This document shows, piece by piece, positions 1-9,451 of a stretch of DNA of 64,000 nucleotides. Within the stretch, counting starts at the first letter, position 1, and every line of letters starts with the position of its first letter. A model generated the notes under the pieces. The model saw nothing but the letters and a program-made list of their open reading frames with translations. It ran no database searches and was not told where the DNA came from. The stretch spans positions 144,608 through 208,607 of the forward strand of contig JBIKJA010000007.1 in the NCBI GenBank assembly GCA_044361315.1. Reading direction: 5' to 3'. The translations under genes were made by a program, and so were the position numbers. This stretch comes from Crocinitomix sp044361315 (GTDB taxonomy: Bacteria > Bacteroidota > Bacteroidia > Flavobacteriales_D > Crocinitomicaceae).

Positions 1-2
1 CG

Positions 3-545
3 TATGTAGAGAAAATTACAAAAAACAAGATGGAAGAGGAAATGATTTTTGACCTTGTAGAAGAGGAAGAACCGGAAGAAATTGAACCAGAAACTGCTCC
101 TCCTCCGCCAATGATTGAAACGATCGAAATTGTACCAGATGATGAAGAAGTACCAGAAATAGATTTTACTACGTTCGATGAAGAACCAGCAGAAATTCCT
201 GATGATACTCCTGAGGAAATTGAAGAAGAACCAATTTTAGATATTGCAGAAGTGGAGCCGAGTTTTCCAGGTGGTGCTGCTGCAATGGCTGCTTGGATTC
301 AAAAAGAAGTAAAATACCCAGAATTAGCAAGTGAGATGGGCGAACAAGGATTGGTTTACGTAAAATTCGTAGTCAATAAGGATGGTTCTATCGAACAAGT
401 ATCTGTGAGAAAAGGGGTGTCTGATGCGTTGGACAAAGAAGCAATAAGAGTAGTGAAAGGAATGCCTAAATGGACTCCAGGTGAACAAGCTGGAAAACCA
501 GTTCGAGTAAGTTTTACTCTTCCGATCTCCTTTAAATTGGGATAA
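3..545 (+). CDS. TonB-family energy transducer, C-terminal part (5' end outside window)
   Basis: The reading frame is open to the left edge, so the ATG at 30 is probably internal and the N-terminal membrane anchor lies outside the window. The visible part has an acidic, proline- and glutamate-rich periplasmic linker (about residues 1-80 from the ATG at 30) and then a TonB C-terminal domain with the Bacteroidota-type FPGG start, the KYPELA segment, a VYVKFVVNKDGSI strand and a closing LPISFKLG. TonB proteins pass the energy of the inner-membrane proton gradient to outer-membrane transporters. The linker is acidic rather than the Pro-Lys type of enterobacteria, which is common in this phylum. 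A strong terminator follows directly. Confidence 0.9.
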   Translation, partial: YVEKITKNKMEEEMIFDLVEEEEPEEIEPETAPPPPMIETIEIVPDDEEVPEIDFTTFDEEPAEIPDDTPEEIEEEPILDIAEVEPSFPGGAAAMAAWIQKEVKYPELASEMGEQGLVYVKFVVNKDGSIEQVSVRKGVSDALDKEAIRVVKGMPKWTPGEQAGKPVRVSFTLPISFKLG

Positions 546-567
546 TCAAAATAAATTGAATATAATG

Positions 568-600
568 ATCCGTCTTAGTCAACTAAGACGGATTTTTTTT
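568..600 (+). terminator. Rho-independent terminator after tonB
   Basis: A perfect 11-bp stem (568-578 with 583-593), TCAA loop, followed by seven further T residues. It ends the tonB transcript. It also covers the only upstream in-frame ATG (565) of the next gene, so that ATG is unlikely to be the deoC start. Confidence 0.92.
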
Positions 601-615
601 GAAAAAAAGAACAAC

Positions 616-1383
616 TTGGAACAAGAATTAAATCATGTAAATCAAGGTCAATTACTGAAACTAATTTCATTGATCGATCTGACAAGTTTAGATAATTGTG
701 ATACAGAATCATCGATTAAAAAACTTGTTGAGAAAGCGAATAGTAGCTGTTTTGGAGTTTACCCTGCCGCAGTATGTGCCTTCGCTAATTTTGGGGATTT
801 GGTGAGAAAAAATCTCAACCCTTCAATAAAAACAGCCGTAGTAGGAAGTTGTTTTCCATCAAGTCAAACACTGTCGGCTGCTAAAATAGCAGAAGCAAAT
901 CTAATTAGCCAAACAGCTGTTGATGAATTAGACATCGTAATTAATAGAGGTGATTTTTTTGATGAAAAATACGATCAAATAAAAAATGAAATCTCACAAA
1001 TTAAGCAAGCATTGAAAGAAAAAACATTAAAAGTTATTCTTGAAACTGGCGACTTAAAAACCGAAAAATCAATCAAACTGGCGGCCGAATTAGCCATCGA
1101 ATCTGGGGCAGATTTTATCAAAACGTCAACAGGCAAAACCAGTCAAGGTGCAAGTCCTGATGCCGTTCGTTGGATGTGCGAAGTAATCAAAATTCACCAT
1201 ATTAACACTGGTATTAAAATCGGGATTAAACCTTCTGGTGGAATTAAAACCATTGACGATGCTCTGGTCTATCATAACATCATCGAAGAAGAATTAGGAG
1301 AAGATTGGCTAACCCCTTCTCTTTTTAGAATTGGTGCAAGTTCGCTTTATGATCAATTGAAAACTGTACTGTTGGAAAAATGA
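616..1383 (+). CDS. deoC: Deoxyribose-phosphate aldolase
   Basis: Class I aldolase that splits 2-deoxyribose 5-phosphate into glyceraldehyde 3-phosphate and acetaldehyde in deoxynucleoside catabolism. The Schiff-base lysine lies in FIKTSTGK, and the KPSGGIKT phosphate-binding stretch and the final FRIGASSL segment are present. The layout resembles the enterobacterial DeoC form of about 260 residues. The frame extends upstream to a TTG at 556 and an ATG at 565, but those lie in or before the tonB terminator hairpin; I chose the TTG at 616, just before the region that aligns with other DeoC proteins. Start choice is uncertain. Its stop overlaps the cysQ start (ATGA). Confidence 0.88.
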   Translation: MEQELNHVNQGQLLKLISLIDLTSLDNCDTESSIKKLVEKANSSCFGVYPAAVCAFANFGDLVRKNLNPSIKTAVVGSCFPSSQTLSAAKIAEANLISQTAVDELDIVINRGDFFDEKYDQIKNEISQIKQALKEKTLKVILETGDLKTEKSIKLAAELAIESGADFIKTSTGKTSQGASPDAVRWMCEVIKIHHINTGIKIGIKPSGGIKTIDDALVYHNIIEEELGEDWLTPSLFRIGASSLYDQLKTVLLEK

Positions 1384-2204
1384 TAAATTCGGCCGAAGAC
1401 ATATCATTTTCGGTGAACTTAGCCATTGAGGCAAGTATTGAAGCGTCAAAAAAAATCATCACCATTTACGAAAAGAATTTTGAAATTGAATACAAAAAAG
1501 ACCACTCGCCTGTCACACTTGCGGACAAAGCTTCCAGTGAAATCATTAATAAATACTTGAACAACAGTGGTATCCCTGTTATTTCAGAAGAGGAACAAAT
1601 TCCCAGTTTTGAAGTTCGAAAAACTTACCCAATGGTTTGGTTGGTAGATCCCTTAGATGGAACAAAAGAATTCATCAAAAAAAACGATGAATTTTGTATC
1701 TGCATCGCACTTATCCATGAAAACAAACCCGTTTTTGGGCTTATTGCTTCTCCAACCGAACAAAAAATACTATTTGGCGGTTCAGGAATGGATGTCTTTT
1801 ATTCCAGTTTCGATGAGGCATTGCTCCGATTGGATAAAAATAAAATTCAACCTTTACAGCACCAAGGTAATTTAACCATTGCCCATTCCCGCTCACATTT
1901 CAACAAAAAAACAATGTCCATTATCGATGATATGACCTCATTGTATGGCGAACCCACCTACATCAAAAAAGGAAGCGCGCTAAAATTCATTGATTTAGTG
2001 ATTGGTCATGCTCAATTTTATCCTCGAATGGCACCCACTATGGAATGGGACATCGCTGCAGGTCATGCAATTTACGAAGCTGTAGGCGGAGAAGTACTTG
2101 ATTTTATTACCTTTGAACCTTTGACTTACAATAAAAAGGATTTATTTAATCCTTTTTTTATCGCAAAAAAAAAGGAGATTCAATTATTGAAACAAGATGA
2201 ATAA
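1380..2204 (+). CDS. cysQ: 3'(2'),5'-bisphosphate nucleotidase, CysQ type
   Basis: Member of the lithium-sensitive inositol monophosphatase superfamily that removes the 3' phosphate of PAP/PAPS in sulfur metabolism. Visible metal-site motifs are SPVTLADKAS, the EE of the SEEEQ segment, the signature WLVDPLDGTKEF and, near the C-terminus, MEWDIAAGHA. Length 274 residues is normal for the family. It overlaps deoC by 4 nt and gmd by 8 nt, which indicates translational coupling in one operon. An inositol monophosphatase role is the alternative, but the DGTKEF variant and sequence fit CysQ better. Confidence 0.88.
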   Translation: MINSAEDISFSVNLAIEASIEASKKIITIYEKNFEIEYKKDHSPVTLADKASSEIINKYLNNSGIPVISEEEQIPSFEVRKTYPMVWLVDPLDGTKEFIKKNDEFCICIALIHENKPVFGLIASPTEQKILFGGSGMDVFYSSFDEALLRLDKNKIQPLQHQGNLTIAHSRSHFNKKTMSIIDDMTSLYGEPTYIKKGSALKFIDLVIGHAQFYPRMAPTMEWDIAAGHAIYEAVGGEVLDFITFEPLTYNKKDLFNPFFIAKKKEIQLLKQDE

Positions 2205-3285
2205 AATAGCATTAATTACAGGAATTACAGGACAAGACGGAGCCTATTTGGCCGAATTATTGTTATCCAAAGGATACATTGTCCACGGAATTAAAAGACG
2301 TTCATCCTTGTTTAATACCGATCGAATCGATCATCTATACAAAGACAAGCACGAAAGTGGGGTTCGTTTATTTTTACACTATGGCGATTTAACTGATGCT
2401 ACAAATTTAATTCGTTTGGTTCAAGAAATTATGCCCGATGAAATTTACAATTTGGCAGCCATGTCGCATGTAAAAGTGTCCTTTGATACCCCCGAATATA
2501 CAGCAAATACTGATGCTTTAGGAACTTTGCGTTTACTTGAAGCTATTCGGATTTTGAAAATGGAAAAAAAGGTAAAACTTTACCAAGCGTCCACCTCCGA
2601 ATTGTATGGAAAAGTAGTTGAAACACCACAAAACGAAACAACTCCTTTTTACCCACGAAGTCCTTATGCAGTTGCAAAATTATATGGTTATTGGATCATT
2701 AAAAATTACCGCGAAGCATACGGAATTTTTGCATGTAATGGGATTTTATTTAATCATGAAAGTCCTTTACGTGGTGAAACTTTTGTCACGCGAAAAATCA
2801 CCCGTGCGGTGGCTAAAATTAAATTGGGTTTGCAGGAAAAGCTTTACCTCGGTAATTTGAGTGCCCATAGAGATTGGGGGCACGCAAAGGATTATGTTTA
2901 CGGCATGTGGTTGATGATGCAAAGAGACACTGCAGACGATTTTGTCTTAGCCACAGGTGAAACGCATTCCGTTCGTGAATTTGTAAGTCTATCTTTTAGC
3001 TATGTAGATATTAACATTCGCTGGGAAGGAAGTGGGGACCAAGAAAAGGGATACAACGCTGACACCAACCAATTAATTGTCGAAGTAGATCAGAAATATT
3101 TTAGACCTACGGAGGTTGATTTATTAATAGGTGATTCAAGTAAAGCACGAAAAGAACTTGGCTGGACAACCAATTATACCTTTGAACAATTAGTAAAAGA
3201 AATGGTGGAAGCCGATCTCGAACTTTTTAAACGCGATCAATACCTTATGGAAGGTGGTCATAAAGTATATAATCATAACGAATAA
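2197..3285 (+). CDS. gmd: GDP-mannose 4,6-dehydratase
   Basis: Extended short-chain dehydrogenase that converts GDP-D-mannose to GDP-4-keto-6-deoxy-D-mannose, the first step to GDP-L-fucose. The N-terminal Rossmann motif is GITGQDGAYL, followed by the family segment HGIKRRSSLFNTDRI, the STSELYGKV catalytic Ser/Thr region and the YAVAKLYGYW YxxxK motif; FNHESPLRGETFVTRKI is highly conserved in Gmd. Length of 362 residues is typical. It lies directly upstream of the GDP-fucose synthase gene, which supports the assignment. Confidence 0.96.
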   Translation: MNKIALITGITGQDGAYLAELLLSKGYIVHGIKRRSSLFNTDRIDHLYKDKHESGVRLFLHYGDLTDATNLIRLVQEIMPDEIYNLAAMSHVKVSFDTPEYTANTDALGTLRLLEAIRILKMEKKVKLYQASTSELYGKVVETPQNETTPFYPRSPYAVAKLYGYWIIKNYREAYGIFACNGILFNHESPLRGETFVTRKITRAVAKIKLGLQEKLYLGNLSAHRDWGHAKDYVYGMWLMMQRDTADDFVLATGETHSVREFVSLSFSYVDINIRWEGSGDQEKGYNADTNQLIVEVDQKYFRPTEVDLLIGDSSKARKELGWTTNYTFEQLVKEMVEADLELFKRDQYLMEGGHKVYNHNE

Positions 3286-3290
3286 TTTCG

Positions 3291-4229
3291 GTGGATAAAT
3301 CATCAAAAATATATGTGGCCGGCCATAATGGGATGGTAGGTTCTGCAATCGTTCGACTTTTAAAACAATTAAACTTTACGAACATCATCACTCGTAGTTC
3401 GGTTGAATTGGACTTACGGAATCAAGAAGCCGTCACTGATTTTTTCGAAGAAACGAAACCTGATTATGTTTTTTTAGCTGCTGCAAAAGTTGGCGGAATC
3501 TTGGCAAATAAGACGTATCGTGGCGAGTTTTTATTTGATAATTTAATGATCACCGCAAATATTATTCACACAGCACATGCACATTCAGTTAAAAAATTAC
3601 TTTTTCTTGGTTCTTCGTGCATTTATCCAAAATTAGCTCCACAACCTTTAAAAGAGGAATATCTGTTGACAGGACTTTTAGAAGAAACAAACGAACCCTA
3701 TGCCATTGCCAAAATTGCTGGGATTAAAATGTGTGAGGCTTACCGCGATCAATATGGAGATAATTTTATTTCTGCCATGCCAACGAATTTATACGGACCA
3801 AATGATAATTATGATTTGCAAAAATCACATGTGTTGCCTGCTTTATTGAAAAAATTTCATCAAGCGAAAATTCAAGGACTTAAGCAAGTTGAAATTTGGG
3901 GTTCTGGAAGTCCGCTTCGTGAATTTTTGCACGTGGATGATTTAGCCGCAGCATGTCTCTTTTTAATGGAAAATTACGATGGGAAACAATTTGTCAATAT
4001 TGGTTCGGGTAGAGAAATCACCATCAAAGAGTTAGCCCTTTTGATTAAAGAATTGGTCGGATATTATGGTGATTTAATTTTTGATGCCACCAAACCAGAT
4101 GGCACACCGCGAAAATTAATGGATGTGTCTTTCATTCAATCACTTGGGTGGAAACACACAATTGAATTAAACGAAGGAATAAAGTCGGTTTATCAAGAAG
4201 CTTTAATTAGAAATAGGCTTACCGATTAG
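3291..4229 (+). CDS. fcl: GDP-L-fucose synthase
   Basis: Bifunctional 3,5-epimerase/4-reductase that finishes GDP-L-fucose synthesis. It has the Rossmann motif AGHNGMVGSAIVR, the LGSSCIYPKLAPQP stretch with the catalytic serine, the YAIAKIAGIKMCEAYR YxxxK motif and NLYGPNDNYD. The best start is GTG at 3291, five bases after the gmd stop. 312 residues is the usual size. Together with gmd it supplies activated fucose, probably for the surface glycan started by the WecA-like enzyme downstream. Confidence 0.95.
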   Translation: MDKSSKIYVAGHNGMVGSAIVRLLKQLNFTNIITRSSVELDLRNQEAVTDFFEETKPDYVFLAAAKVGGILANKTYRGEFLFDNLMITANIIHTAHAHSVKKLLFLGSSCIYPKLAPQPLKEEYLLTGLLEETNEPYAIAKIAGIKMCEAYRDQYGDNFISAMPTNLYGPNDNYDLQKSHVLPALLKKFHQAKIQGLKQVEIWGSGSPLREFLHVDDLAAACLFLMENYDGKQFVNIGSGREITIKELALLIKELVGYYGDLIFDATKPDGTPRKLMDVSFIQSLGWKHTIELNEGIKSVYQEALIRNRLTD

Positions 4230-4276
4230 TTAATTGCCGTAACTTATCCCAGACATCAACGTATGTGGATTCGTAT

Positions 4277-5866
4277 ATGGGTAGTAAAAGAGGGCTTTTT
4301 ATTCTTTTCCTTTTGATTGGTTTGACAGGACGAACTCAACTGTTTTTGCCTTTACATACCTATTATTCAGACGAGGTTGAACGTGTTAGAATTGATGACA
4401 CGCTTACAGACTCTCATTTTCAGCACCACGTGAGTTTTAAACCAGTGTCAGATTCTCGAACAAATTTTTCGAAAATTTATGAAAACAACGAAAAATACTA
4501 TTATTGGATTACCCAAAAATTATTCAAAGAGAATTTTATCGTGTTTGAAGGGGAGGATTTTTGGTGCAGCATCGATCCAATCATTGATCTCGAATTAGGG
4601 AGTGACCTTTCGGCCGATTCATTAGAACGGCTTTATTGGAATACCAGAGGAATTCGCATACAAGGTAAATTTTTTGACAAGGTTGGTTTTTCAACGAGTG
4701 TCTTTGAAAATCAAGCCTTTTTGCCTCAATATCAAAGCGATTTTGTGGATGCACACGGCGAATTTTTCCCGAATAGTTTAAATACAAAATACCAGCAAAA
4801 TAATGCAGTTATCCCCGGTTATGCCCGAACAAAAGCATTTAAAACCACTGGCTACGATTTTGCATTTGCCGAAGGAAGTGTTCTTTTTGCACCGAATAAA
4901 AACATCAATTTTCAATTAGGCAATGGGAATCAATTTATTGGAAATGGGTATCGCTCGCTCCTCCTCTCAGACTACAGCACCAATTATCCATTTGCCAAAA
5001 TTGAAACTAATTTTTGGGATGGACGCATTCAATATATTGCCATGTATGCCATGCACCAAAATCTGTATCGCCTGTTTGAATATTCAACACCAGAGGCGAC
5101 ATTTGAAAAGAAAATCGGTACTTATCATTACCTCGAGGTATCGGTCGCTAAAAATTTACAAATTGGGATTTTTGAAGCAAATCATTGGAAAAGGGCAGAT
5201 TCTTTAGGTTCGCATAAACCAGACTTGTTGTTTACGAATCCAATCATTCTGTTCAACACGGCAGTAAATAGTTTTAATAATGAGGGATTTAAATCAATTT
5301 TAGGACTCAATACCCGTTTCACCCTTGGCAACGCTTTGTTTTATGGTCAAGCGGTGTTTAGCGGAGAAGGTATTGGTGGGTTTCAGTTGGGCGCAAAAAC
5401 GTTCCACTTTATTTTTGATAAATTAAGTGCGGGGGTTGAATTTAATCATGTCGATTTAAATACCTATCTATCAACTGACAAACGATATAATTACAGCCAT
5501 TATAACTTGCCTTTAGCTCACCCATTGGTGGCAGGATTTAACGAACTCACGACCAACTTTTCTTACCAAGGAAATCACTTTTTTATCCAAAATCGACTCA
5601 CGTATGCAGAACGATTCAAAAACGATTCCTTAAAAATTGGAAATGATATTTTGAATCCCACCAATACCATAAATAAACCAAACCATTCCACCTTTGTGGT
5701 TCAAAATCAATTCGAAATCGGTTATCGATTTAACAAGAATAATAACCTTCAAGCATTTATTGGTCATTTGTATCGGAATGAAACACAACCAACGCCGAAC
5801 CCTTTAACGAATTACACGTATATGGGTGTGCGAACTAGTATTAAAAATAAGTATCTCGACTTTTGA
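4277..5866 (+). CDS. Outer-membrane beta-barrel, capsule assembly Wzi / RemB-like (copy 1)
   Basis: A hydrophobic signal peptide (FILFLLIGLTG) is followed by about 500 residues of alternating beta-barrel strands. The diagnostic block is GNGNQFIGNGYRSLLLSDYS, shared by Wzi-type capsule assembly proteins and by the flavobacterial gliding protein RemB. I chose the ATG at 4277; a GTG at 4265 is also possible. It sits between the GDP-fucose genes and a WecA-like transferase and has a paralogue after that transferase, so a role in export or surface attachment of a polysaccharide is likely. The exact function is inferred from the family and context. Confidence 0.78.
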   Translation: MGSKRGLFILFLLIGLTGRTQLFLPLHTYYSDEVERVRIDDTLTDSHFQHHVSFKPVSDSRTNFSKIYENNEKYYYWITQKLFKENFIVFEGEDFWCSIDPIIDLELGSDLSADSLERLYWNTRGIRIQGKFFDKVGFSTSVFENQAFLPQYQSDFVDAHGEFFPNSLNTKYQQNNAVIPGYARTKAFKTTGYDFAFAEGSVLFAPNKNINFQLGNGNQFIGNGYRSLLLSDYSTNYPFAKIETNFWDGRIQYIAMYAMHQNLYRLFEYSTPEATFEKKIGTYHYLEVSVAKNLQIGIFEANHWKRADSLGSHKPDLLFTNPIILFNTAVNSFNNEGFKSILGLNTRFTLGNALFYGQAVFSGEGIGGFQLGAKTFHFIFDKLSAGVEFNHVDLNTYLSTDKRYNYSHYNLPLAHPLVAGFNELTTNFSYQGNHFFIQNRLTYAERFKNDSLKIGNDILNPTNTINKPNHSTFVVQNQFEIGYRFNKNNNLQAFIGHLYRNETQPTPNPLTNYTYMGVRTSIKNKYLDF

Positions 5867-6948
5867 AAGATTATCATTTATTCCTCGCGTTTTTAACTGC
5901 CTTTAGCGTTGTGCTGTTGGCTACCCCCTCTTTGATCAAAGTGGCGAAGCTTAAAAATTTGGTAGATGAGCCTAGTGAAAAACGAAAAACGCACACCACA
6001 AGTATTCCTACTATTGGGGGAGTGATTATCTTCAGTGCGTTCATTTTTTCTAGTTTTTTGTGGCTTCCTGTTCACGATCCAAGTGTGATAGAAGGTTTGC
6101 GCGAATTCATGTTTTTAATGGCCAGTTTGATTCTCCTTTTCTTTGTGGGAGTGAAAGATGATATTATTGGAATGTCCCCCATTAAAAAATTAATCGCTCA
6201 CGTGATGGTGGGGTTTATTTTAGTCCTAATGGGAGGAATTAAAATCACGAGTTTTCATGGGATTTTAGGGATGAGTATTGAATTGCCCGAATATGCTGGA
6301 ATTTTATTATCGATTTTCATTTATATCGTCATCGTAAATTCAATTAACCTCATTGATGGGGTGGACGGACTTGCGTCGGGTGTAGGATTAATTGCAACGA
6401 TTGCTTTTGGTTTGTGGTTCAGCTATTTAGGTGATAAACATTGGGCGTTGATTTCATTTTCTCTTTCAGGCGCTTTATTGGGGTTTTTGGTTTTTAATTT
6501 TAATCCCGCACGTATTTTTATGGGGGATTCAGGATCGCTCATTATTGGAGCCGTTATCAGTGTTTTAGCGATTCAAATGGTGGAATCACCAACAACCCAT
6601 TTAGTTGCCGCGTACCAACATGTTTCTACGCCTGTTTTAACAATGTCTATTCTTGCATATCCATTAATTGATACCTTGCGGGTATTTTTAATTCGTGCCA
6701 TGCAAGGGCGCTCACCATTAAGCGCAGATCGGAATCATTTGCATCACAGACTTCAAGACGCTGGACTAGGGCATAAAAAAACGGTGATGGTCATTTATCT
6801 TTTTAGTTTGGTGATGATTGTTCAAGCATTTTTTCTTCAATTTGAAGAACCCACCATTAGCTTTTTTATTAGTCTCGGTTTTGCTCTTTTATTTATTTTA
6901 TTGGTGTTTTTACTCGCAAAAAAGAAAGTTCATGCTAGTGAAAATTAA
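5863..6948 (+). CDS. WecA/TagO-like undecaprenyl-phosphate sugar-1-phosphate transferase
   Basis: Polytopic membrane protein of the MraY/WecA superfamily that moves a sugar 1-phosphate from a UDP-sugar to undecaprenyl phosphate, starting lipid-linked glycan synthesis. Visible signatures are DEPSEKRKTHTTSIPTIGG, VKDDIIGMSPIKKL, NSINLIDGVDGLASGVG with the catalytic aspartates, FNFNPARIFMGDSGSL, and the C-terminal SPLSADRNHLHHRL, typical of WecA rather than MraY. A TTG start overlaps the upstream barrel stop by 4 nt, so the genes are translationally coupled. The donor sugar cannot be read from sequence. Confidence 0.9.
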   Translation: MKDYHLFLAFLTAFSVVLLATPSLIKVAKLKNLVDEPSEKRKTHTTSIPTIGGVIIFSAFIFSSFLWLPVHDPSVIEGLREFMFLMASLILLFFVGVKDDIIGMSPIKKLIAHVMVGFILVLMGGIKITSFHGILGMSIELPEYAGILLSIFIYIVIVNSINLIDGVDGLASGVGLIATIAFGLWFSYLGDKHWALISFSLSGALLGFLVFNFNPARIFMGDSGSLIIGAVISVLAIQMVESPTTHLVAAYQHVSTPVLTMSILAYPLIDTLRVFLIRAMQGRSPLSADRNHLHHRLQDAGLGHKKTVMVIYLFSLVMIVQAFFLQFEEPTISFFISLGFALLFILLVFLLAKKKVHASEN

Positions 6949-8452
6949 CCTTTTTTGGAATTGTCTCCTTTTTTTTGGGATCCAAACCGCTTTTGGTCAA
7001 TTGCATATTGAACCTTTCGATTTAAGCGCACGGATTGAAAACTCGCACCTTTCGAGTTTGAATAAAACCGATAATCACAGCTCCGTCTTTCCTTACATTA
7101 CCGCACCAGACAGCAGAATTGCAGATAGTTCACGTTTTCTTGTGCTTTCAAAATCCTCCAAAATATTAGAAACGCAGTTTTATCCTTTAATGAACGTAAG
7201 TGCTGGCGTTGAAACTGACGGAAATTTTCCTTATACGGCTGGGCTCGGTGTTGGTTTAGATCTTTCCTCCAAAAAACTTTCTTTTAGTGGAAAATTTTTG
7301 CCCTATTCTACACATTCGCCTTACATTGCCGATTCCATTCAAACTAATTTATTCCAAGACCTTGGCGCAAGTCCTGAACTGTTTAAAAATGGTTATTTTC
7401 AGAATGAATTGCTTTTTTTATACCGCCCGAACAAATTTTTTACCTTTTTAACCGGGCATGGGCGGAATTTTTTTGGGGAGGGATATCGTTCTTTAATTCT
7501 ATCCGATAATGCTGGTTCAACTCCATTTTTTAAGATTGAAACCACCTTTAGTTCGATTAAATATGTAAACCTCTATCAATTGTGGACAGATAATACGATT
7601 GCTCCTTCAAATCGAAACTTGGATCGGAAGAAATTCGCCGCCATGCATTATATTAGTTGGAATATCACCCGCCAATTTAACCTCAGTATTTTTGAAACCG
7701 TTTTGTGGCAGTCGTCGGATACCTTAATTGACCGAAATTTTGACCCAAATTACCTGAATCCAATCGTGTTTTATCGCCCAGTTGAATATGGAAATGGCTC
7801 AGCGGATAATGTTCTATTAGGCGCTAACATGAGTTTTAAATTTGATAAAAATCAATCCATTTATGGGCAATTTATTTTGGATGATTTTTTGTTGTCTGAA
7901 ATTCGTGCGCGTTCACGATGGTGGGCAAATAAATATGGGTTTCAATTTGGCTATAAATCGCAAAACTTTGCAGGGATAGAAAATTTGTATTTTCAAACCG
8001 AATTTAATTTAGTGCGTCCTTTTACTTATTCGCACAAAGAATCGCTTCAAAGTTATGGCCATTTGAATTCACCTGTTGCACATCCGATTGGCGCAAATTT
8101 TATAGAAGTATTAAATATTTCATCGTATCAACTCGGTGAATTCCGATTAATTAATAAAATTACCTATGCCTCTTTTGGTGCAGATAGCGCAGGAATTAGT
8201 TTTGGACAAAATGTTTTTTCGTCCTACAGCGACCGACCAGACGACTACAATCAATTAATTATGCAAGGGAAGAAAAAAAATGTTTTAAACGAATCGTTTA
8301 CAATTGACCGAGCATTGTCCAAAAAAATCAACCTCTATCTTTTTGCGAATTACAATTGGCGAATGGAAATCAACGAATTAGGAATAGAAAATCGGCATTA
8401 TTTTATGTTGGGCATCCGTTCGCAAATATGGAATACCTACACCGATTTTTAA
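6932..8452 (+). CDS. Outer-membrane beta-barrel, capsule assembly Wzi / RemB-like (copy 2)
   Basis: Paralogue of the protein at 4277-5866. It starts with a signal peptide (MLVKINLFWNCLLFFGIQTA) and carries the same conserved block, here GHGRNFFGEGYRSLILSDNA. The open frame reaches up to 6818, but the ATG at 6932 gives the clean signal peptide and only a 17-nt overlap with the transferase gene. The C-terminal strand ends in a phenylalanine, as usual for outer-membrane barrels. Having two family members around one initiating transferase suggests a shared polysaccharide export system. Confidence 0.78.
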   Translation: MLVKINLFWNCLLFFGIQTAFGQLHIEPFDLSARIENSHLSSLNKTDNHSSVFPYITAPDSRIADSSRFLVLSKSSKILETQFYPLMNVSAGVETDGNFPYTAGLGVGLDLSSKKLSFSGKFLPYSTHSPYIADSIQTNLFQDLGASPELFKNGYFQNELLFLYRPNKFFTFLTGHGRNFFGEGYRSLILSDNAGSTPFFKIETTFSSIKYVNLYQLWTDNTIAPSNRNLDRKKFAAMHYISWNITRQFNLSIFETVLWQSSDTLIDRNFDPNYLNPIVFYRPVEYGNGSADNVLLGANMSFKFDKNQSIYGQFILDDFLLSEIRARSRWWANKYGFQFGYKSQNFAGIENLYFQTEFNLVRPFTYSHKESLQSYGHLNSPVAHPIGANFIEVLNISSYQLGEFRLINKITYASFGADSAGISFGQNVFSSYSDRPDDYNQLIMQGKKKNVLNESFTIDRALSKKINLYLFANYNWRMEINELGIENRHYFMLGIRSQIWNTYTDF

Positions 8453-8496
8453 AAGGCAAACTTAATTCACCGAATTTAGAATCTTTCTAAATTAAA

Positions 8497-8531
8497 TTGC
8501 ATGTGATACTAATTCATTTTTACTAAATTTG
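8497..8531 (+). promoter_or_regulatory. Probable promoter of the oxidase operon
   Basis: TAAATTTG at 8524-8531 matches the Bacteroidota -7 consensus TAnnTTTG exactly. The nearest -33 type TTG is at 8497-8499, spaced 24 nt, slightly long. The ATG of ctaB follows 21 nt later. Confidence 0.55.
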
Positions 8532-8552
8532 CACCCAATTTAGCAAGAAATA

Positions 8553-9449
8553 ATGGTGGCACAAGAATCGGTGGCTGATAAAACAAAATCTCCTTCAAAA
8601 GTTAAGGATTACGTCCTTTTGCTCAAATTGCGTTTGGCGTTTTTGGTGGTTTTGTCTGCTTTATCTGGTTATTTATTTGTTGGTGGGGCTTTTGATGTTG
8701 ATTTTTGGTTGCTTATTGGTGGTGGATTTTTAATCACGGGAGGATCAAACGGGTTTAATCAAATTATTGAGCGTGATCTGGATAAAAAAATGGACCGTAC
8801 TGCCAACCGACCAATTCCTTCAGGCAGAATGTCTTTAAACGAAGCTATAATTGCTTCGAGTATTTGTGCAATATCGGGCGCTATTCTTCTTTTTCAACTT
8901 AATTATTACGCCGGAATTTTAGGATTATTGGCCTTTTCACTTTATGTATTTATTTACACACCACTAAAACGAATTACACCTTGGGCCGTTTTTGTAGGTG
9001 CGTTTCCTGGAGCAATTCCGCCAATGTTAGGTGTGATTGCTGTTACTGGAACTTTTGAAAACGAAGCAGGTTTAATAGCTGGAATGTTATTTTTTATTCA
9101 ATTTATCTGGCAATTTCCTCATTTTTGGGCTATTGCATGGGTTTTGGATGAGGACTATGCAAAAGCTGGATTTTCTTTGTTGCCGAGCCGAAGTAGAAAA
9201 TCAAAAAGATCTGCCTTTTATATCTTATTTTACACCTTATTCATGGTGCCTGTTAGTTTATTACCTTGGGTGTGGGATTTGACAGGCGAATTAACCTTGT
9301 TGATTGGATTTATCGCAGGTACTTGGTTTTTTGTCCATGCCTATTTTTTATACCTCCGATTAGAAGACAAAGCAGCGCGCGGCTTGATGTTCGCTTCCTT
9401 CTTCTACTTACCAATTATACAGTTCTTATACGTATTTAACAAGTTATAA
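8553..9449 (+). CDS. ctaB: Protohaem IX farnesyltransferase (haem O synthase)
   Basis: UbiA-family membrane prenyltransferase that adds a farnesyl group to haem b to make haem O for the oxidase. The first aspartate-rich motif is visible as NQIIERDLDKKMDRTANRP and is preceded by GGSNGFN; the second part carries WQFPHFWAIAWVLDEDYAKAG, a strong signature of CtaB/CyoE. About nine hydrophobic segments and 298 residues fit the family. It is the first gene of the cytochrome oxidase cluster and lies 2 nt before the next start. Confidence 0.94.
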   Translation: MVAQESVADKTKSPSKVKDYVLLLKLRLAFLVVLSALSGYLFVGGAFDVDFWLLIGGGFLITGGSNGFNQIIERDLDKKMDRTANRPIPSGRMSLNEAIIASSICAISGAILLFQLNYYAGILGLLAFSLYVFIYTPLKRITPWAVFVGAFPGAIPPMLGVIAVTGTFENEAGLIAGMLFFIQFIWQFPHFWAIAWVLDEDYAKAGFSLLPSRSRKSKRSAFYILFYTLFMVPVSLLPWVWDLTGELTLLIGFIAGTWFFVHAYFLYLRLEDKAARGLMFASFFYLPIIQFLYVFNKL

Positions 9450-9451
9450 TT

